DNA from: Pseudomonas sp. 5P_3.1_Bac2
GTDB lineage: Bacteria; Pseudomonadota; Gammaproteobacteria; Pseudomonadales; Pseudomonadaceae
Assembly: GCF_025465995.1 (NCBI RefSeq)
Contig: NZ_JANLNY010000027.1
Coordinates: forward strand, 1 to 64,000
DNA length: 64,000 nt
Direction of reading: 5' to 3'
Made by a program: the position numbers and the translations under genes. The notes below the pieces were generated by a model that saw only the letters and a program-made list of their open reading frames with translations, was not told the DNA's origin and did no database searches. This document shows positions 60,647 through 64,000 of this stretch, in pieces. Positions within the stretch are counted from its first letter, which is position 1, and each line of letters begins with the position of its first letter.

Positions 60647-63157
60647 TTAGAGGCTACGAGCCACTTGGACTTTCTCGAACACTTCGATCTTGTCACCGAC
60701 TTTGACGTCGTTGTAGCTCTTCACGCCGATACCGCACTCCATGCCGTTACGCACTTCGGAAGCATCGTCTTTAAAGCGGCGCAGGGATTCCAGCTCGCCT
60801 TCGAAGATCACCACGTCGTCACGCAGTACGCGGATCGGACGGTTACGGTAAACAGTCCCTTCAACCACCATACAACCGGCGATTGCACCAAACTTCGGCG
60901 AACGGAACACGTCACGTACTTCAGCGATACCGAGGATGTTCTCGCGCACATCGCTGCCGAGCATACCGGTCAGGGCTTTCTTGACGTCTTCGATGATGTC
61001 GTAGATCACGTTGTAATAACGCATATCCAGACCTTCCTGCTCGACGATCTTGCGCGCGCCGGCATCAGCACGCACGTTGAAGCCGAACAGCACCGCGTTA
61101 GAAGCCAGAGCCAAGTTAGCGTCGGACTCGGTGATACCACCGACACCGCCACCGACTACGCGCACTTGCACTTCGTCGTTGCCCAGACCGCTCAAGGAAC
61201 CTTGCAGCGCTTCCAGGGAGCCACGAACGTCAGATTTGAGGACGATGTTAAGCGTCTTCTTCTCTTCCTGGCCCATGCTCTCGAAGATGTTTTCCAGCTT
61301 GCCAGCGTGGGCACGAGCCAGTTTCACTTCGCGGAACTTACCTTGACGGAACAGCGCCACTTCACGGGCTTTCTTCTCGTCAGCCAGCACGCTCATGTCG
61401 TCACCAGCATCTGGCGTACCGTCGAGGCCGAGAATCTCAACCGGGATCGATGGGCCAGCTTCTTTGATCGACTTGCCGTTCTCGTCCAGCATGGCGCGGA
61501 TACGGCCATAGTTAGAACCGATCAGGACCATGTCGCCTTGACGCAGCGTACCGTCTTGCACCAGCACGGTAGCCACTGGGCCACGGCCTTTGTCCAAGCG
61601 CGACTCGACCACCACACCGCGACCAGGGGCCGAAGGCGTGGCTTTAAGCTCAAGGATTTCAGCTTGCAGCAGTACGGCTTCGAGCAGCTCGTCGACACCT
61701 GTACCGACTTTCGCCGACACCGGTACGAACGGCGTGTCGCCACCCCAATCTTCGGACGTTACGCCGTGCACCGACAGCTCACTACGGATGCGATCAAGAT
61801 CAGCACCTGGCTTGTCGATTTTGTTCACGGCCACCACCAACGGTACGCCAGCGGCTTGAGCGTGCTGTACGGCTTCGATGGTTTGCGGCATCACGCCGTC
61901 GTCGGCGGCAACGACCAGAATCACGATGTCAGTGGCCTTGGCACCACGTGCACGCATTGCGGTAAACGCGGCGTGACCCGGGGTGTCGAGGAAGGTCACC
62001 ATGCCCCGCTCGGTTTCTACGTGGTAGGCACCGATGTGCTGGGTGATACCACCGGCTTCACCGGCCGCCACTTTGGCACGACGGATATAGTCGAGCAGCG
62101 AGGTCTTACCGTGGTCAACGTGACCCATTACGGTCACCACCGGTGCACGGGAAATCGCCTCACCTTCAAACTTCAGGGATTCCGCCAGTTGCTCTTCCAG
62201 GGCGTTGTCGCTGACCAGTTTGACCTTGTGGCCCAACTCTTCCGCGATCAACTGGGCAGTTTCCTGATCCAGCACCTGGTTGATGGTCACCGGAGTGCCC
62301 AGCTTGAACATGAACTTGACGACTTCAGCGCCCTTCACGGACATCTGGTTAGCCAGTTCCGAAACGGTGATGGTTTCGCCAATCACCACATCACGCACGA
62401 TCGGCCCAGTTGGGCTCTGGAAGCCGTGCTGATTGCGCTTCTTCATCTTGGCTTTGCCACGACCGCCACGACGGAAGCCATCGCTTTCTTCGTCGATAGT
62501 GCGTGGCGCGACGCGCGGTGCTGGAGCCTTCTCTTTAACGCTCGGGCGGTGTTGGGTCGCTTTACGCTCACCACCACGACGATCGGCGTCATCGTTACGG
62601 GCCTTGTCAGTACGGCGCGGTTCTTCTTTCTTGCGCTCTTCAACGACCGGTTCAGCAGCCACGACTGGCGGCTCAACGCGTGCCGGGGCAACTTCTGCCT
62701 CAACCACTGGGGCCGCGACTGGCTCTGCTGGAGCACGGGCCGCTTCCTGCGCAGCACGCAGCTTAGCTTCTTGCTCAGCTTGCTCTTGCGCTTTGGCCCG
62801 CGCCGCTTCAGCAACTGCACGCTGCTCAGCTAGCTCACGCTGCTTCTCAGCTTCGATTTCTTCAGCGCTGCGCTTAACGAAGGTTTTCTTCTTGCGCACT
62901 TCAACGCTGATGGTTTTGCTGCCGGCCACACGCAGGGTGCTGGTGGTTTTGCGCTGCAAGGTAATCTTGCGCGGCTCTTCCGCCTTGTTGTCCCCGTGAC
63001 TGCTTTTCAGGTGAGCCAGTAGCGCCTGTTTTTCACTATCGGTCACGCCCTGCTCAGCACTGGTGTGCGGTAGACCCGCCTCACGCATTTGCTGGAGCAG
63101 ACGTTCAACCGGTGTATTGACCACTTGGGCCAGTTCTTTAACCGTGACTTGCGTCAT
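60647..63157 (-). CDS. infB: translation initiation factor IF-2
   Basis: 836 residues. GTPase that brings initiator fMet-tRNA to the 30S subunit. An N-terminal IF2-N domain (MTQVTVKELAQVVNTPVERLLQQMREAGLP) is followed by a long charged Ala/Glu/Lys linker (about 95-230). The GTPase domain has G1 GHVDHGKTS (about 344-352), G3 DTPGHAAF and G4 NKID. The C-terminal IF2 domains end in GDKIEVFEKVQVARSL. It lies 27 bp after nusA. Confidence 0.97.
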   Translation of the reverse strand: MTQVTVKELAQVVNTPVERLLQQMREAGLPHTSAEQGVTDSEKQALLAHLKSSHGDNKAEEPRKITLQRKTTSTLRVAGSKTISVEVRKKKTFVKRSAEEIEAEKQRELAEQRAVAEAARAKAQEQAEQEAKLRAAQEAARAPAEPVAAPVVEAEVAPARVEPPVVAAEPVVEERKKEEPRRTDKARNDDADRRGGERKATQHRPSVKEKAPAPRVAPRTIDEESDGFRRGGRGKAKMKKRNQHGFQSPTGPIVRDVVIGETITVSELANQMSVKGAEVVKFMFKLGTPVTINQVLDQETAQLIAEELGHKVKLVSDNALEEQLAESLKFEGEAISRAPVVTVMGHVDHGKTSLLDYIRRAKVAAGEAGGITQHIGAYHVETERGMVTFLDTPGHAAFTAMRARGAKATDIVILVVAADDGVMPQTIEAVQHAQAAGVPLVVAVNKIDKPGADLDRIRSELSVHGVTSEDWGGDTPFVPVSAKVGTGVDELLEAVLLQAEILELKATPSAPGRGVVVESRLDKGRGPVATVLVQDGTLRQGDMVLIGSNYGRIRAMLDENGKSIKEAGPSIPVEILGLDGTPDAGDDMSVLADEKKAREVALFRQGKFREVKLARAHAGKLENIFESMGQEEKKTLNIVLKSDVRGSLEALQGSLSGLGNDEVQVRVVGGGVGGITESDANLALASNAVLFGFNVRADAGARKIVEQEGLDMRYYNVIYDIIEDVKKALTGMLGSDVRENILGIAEVRDVFRSPKFGAIAGCMVVEGTVYRNRPIRVLRDDVVIFEGELESLRRFKDDASEVRNGMECGIGVKSYNDVKVGDKIEVFEKVQVARSL

Positions 63158-63184
63158 GCATTCCTCTCCTCAGGCCGCTACTGC

Positions 63185-64000
63185 TTACTCGAACCAATGG
63201 GCTCGAGCGGCCATGATCAACTTGCCGGCTCGCTCAGCGTCGATACCGTCGATGTCGAGCAGGTCATCAATCGACTGCTCGGCCAGGTCTTCGCGGTTAA
63301 TAACGCCGCGCACTGCCAGTTCATGCGCAAGCGCCTTATCCATCCCCTCAAGCGAGAGCAAGTCTTCGGCTGGGTGGGCATCTGCCAGCTTTTCCTCGTT
63401 AGCGATGGCTTTGGTCAGCAAACGATCTTTGGCGCGAGCACGCAGCTCAGTGACGATATCCTCGTCAAAACCATCGATGCTGAGCATCTCTTCCATCGGC
63501 ACGTAGGCAATTTCTTCCAGGCTGGTGAAGCCCTCTTCGACCAACACCTGAGCCAGTTCTTCATCGACTTCCAGCTCGTCGATAAAGCACTGCAGAATGT
63601 CACCAGTCTCTGCCTGCTGCTTAGCCTGAATATCCGCCTCGGTCATGACGTTAAGTGTCCAGCCGGTCAACTGACTGGCCAAACGTACGTTCTGACCGCC
63701 GCGGCCAATGGCCTGAGCGAGGTTGTCAGCGCCTACAGCGATGTCCATGGCATGGGCATCTTCATCGACGATGATGGCGGCTACTTCAGCCGGCGACATA
63801 GCGTTGATCACGAACTGCGCTGGGTTTTCATCCCACAGCACAATGTCTACACGCTCGCCCGAGAGCTCGCCGGAAACGGCTTGCACACGGGAACCGCGCA
63901 TGCCGATACAGGCACCTTGCGGATCGATACGTTTATCTTTGGAACGCACCGCCAACTTGGCGCGCGAACCTGGATCACGGGACGCACCCATGACTTCAAT
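63185..64000 (-). CDS. nusA: transcription termination/antitermination factor NusA (C-terminal part)
   Basis: Runs past the right edge, so the N-terminus is missing; 271 codons plus stop are visible. The visible part holds the KH region (CIGMRGSRVQAVSGELSGERVDIVLW, then AIGRGGQNVRLASQLTGWTLNVMTE) and two C-terminal acidic helical repeats (LEVDEELAQVLVEEGFTSLEEIAYVPMEEMLSI and LSLEGMDKALAHELAVRGVINREDLAEQSIDDLLDIDGI) typical of gammaproteobacterial NusA. NusA pauses RNA polymerase and takes part in rRNA antitermination. It leads the nusA-infB-rbfA-truB-rpsO-pnp run. Confidence 0.97.
   Translation of the reverse strand: MEVMGASRDPGSRAKLAVRSKDKRIDPQGACIGMRGSRVQAVSGELSGERVDIVLWDENPAQFVINAMSPAEVAAIIVDEDAHAMDIAVGADNLAQAIGRGGQNVRLASQLTGWTLNVMTEADIQAKQQAETGDILQCFIDELEVDEELAQVLVEEGFTSLEEIAYVPMEEMLSIDGFDEDIVTELRARAKDRLLTKAIANEEKLADAHPAEDLLSLEGMDKALAHELAVRGVINREDLAEQSIDDLLDIDGIDAERAGKLIMAARAHWFE

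Noticed and set aside
60665..62833. 722-codon plus-strand frame opposite infB
   Set aside because: Antisense shadow of infB with His/Phe/Gln-rich nonsense composition.

Overview
The window looks like chromosomal DNA from a Pseudomonas-type gammaproteobacterium. Its content and order (ilvIHC-pssA, mrcB, cbpA-prrF-phu, ureEFGJ, cbrXAB-crcZ-pcnB-folK-panBC-pgi-acs, pnp-rpsO-truB-rbfA-infB-nusA) match, as I recall it, the arrangement in P. aeruginosa and relatives. The regulatory RNAs PrrF and CrcZ are hallmarks of the genus. I see no prophage, insertion sequence, CRISPR array or tRNA, and no clearly broken gene. The only partial gene is nusA, cut by the right edge.

Layout. 1-300: two rRNA-type promoters firing leftwards out of the window. 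300-4850: branched-chain amino acid genes ilvI-ilvH-ilvC behind a long structured leader, then pssA. 5.0-12.3 kb: envelope and unknown-function genes (DUF4124, YqcC, TPR lipoprotein, PBP1b, a two-domain kinase-like ATPase, a pentapeptide protein, a TfoX C-terminal protein) and the cyclic-nucleotide-binding protein CbpA. 12.4-20.2 kb: iron/heme island with the Fur-controlled sRNA PrrF, heme ABC transporter and cytoplasmic heme protein genes phuSTUVW, and the divergent TonB receptor gene phuR. 20.2-24.7 kb: a Rieske protein, a methyltransferase, a DesT-like regulator and urease accessory genes ureEFG plus ureJ. 24.65-27.19 kb: the strangest stretch, two gene-poor blocks carrying about a dozen DnaA-box-like 9-mers in recurring paired units around one outer-membrane-protein gene. 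27.2-34.9 kb: a DUF808 membrane protein and a three-gene transglutaminase / circularly permuted ATP-grasp + alpha-E / DUF2126 operon. 35.2-48.0 kb: the CbrAB carbon-nitrogen control system with cbrX and CrcZ, then RNA-processing, folate, pantothenate, glycolytic and acetate-activation genes. 48.1-55.4 kb: an MpaB-family protein, a thiolase, an RlmI-like methyltransferase, a DUF748 giant and two DUF2845 paralogues. 55.5-64 kb: stress-type small proteins and the leftward nusA-infB-rbfA-truB-rpsO-pnp translation/RNA-decay cluster.

How the parts work together. PrrF and the phu genes form one iron-response block: low iron relieves Fur, PrrF is made and heme uptake rises. CbrB with sigma-54 drives CrcZ, which titrates Hfq/Crc and lifts carbon catabolite repression; acs is a classic CbrAB-linked target. 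The transglutaminase/ATP-grasp operon belongs to a family predicted to make or cut peptide or isopeptide bonds, with unknown product. The best candidate for an undescribed system is the DnaA-box-rich region at 24.8-27.0 kb; the ilvI leader and the peptide-bond operon come next.
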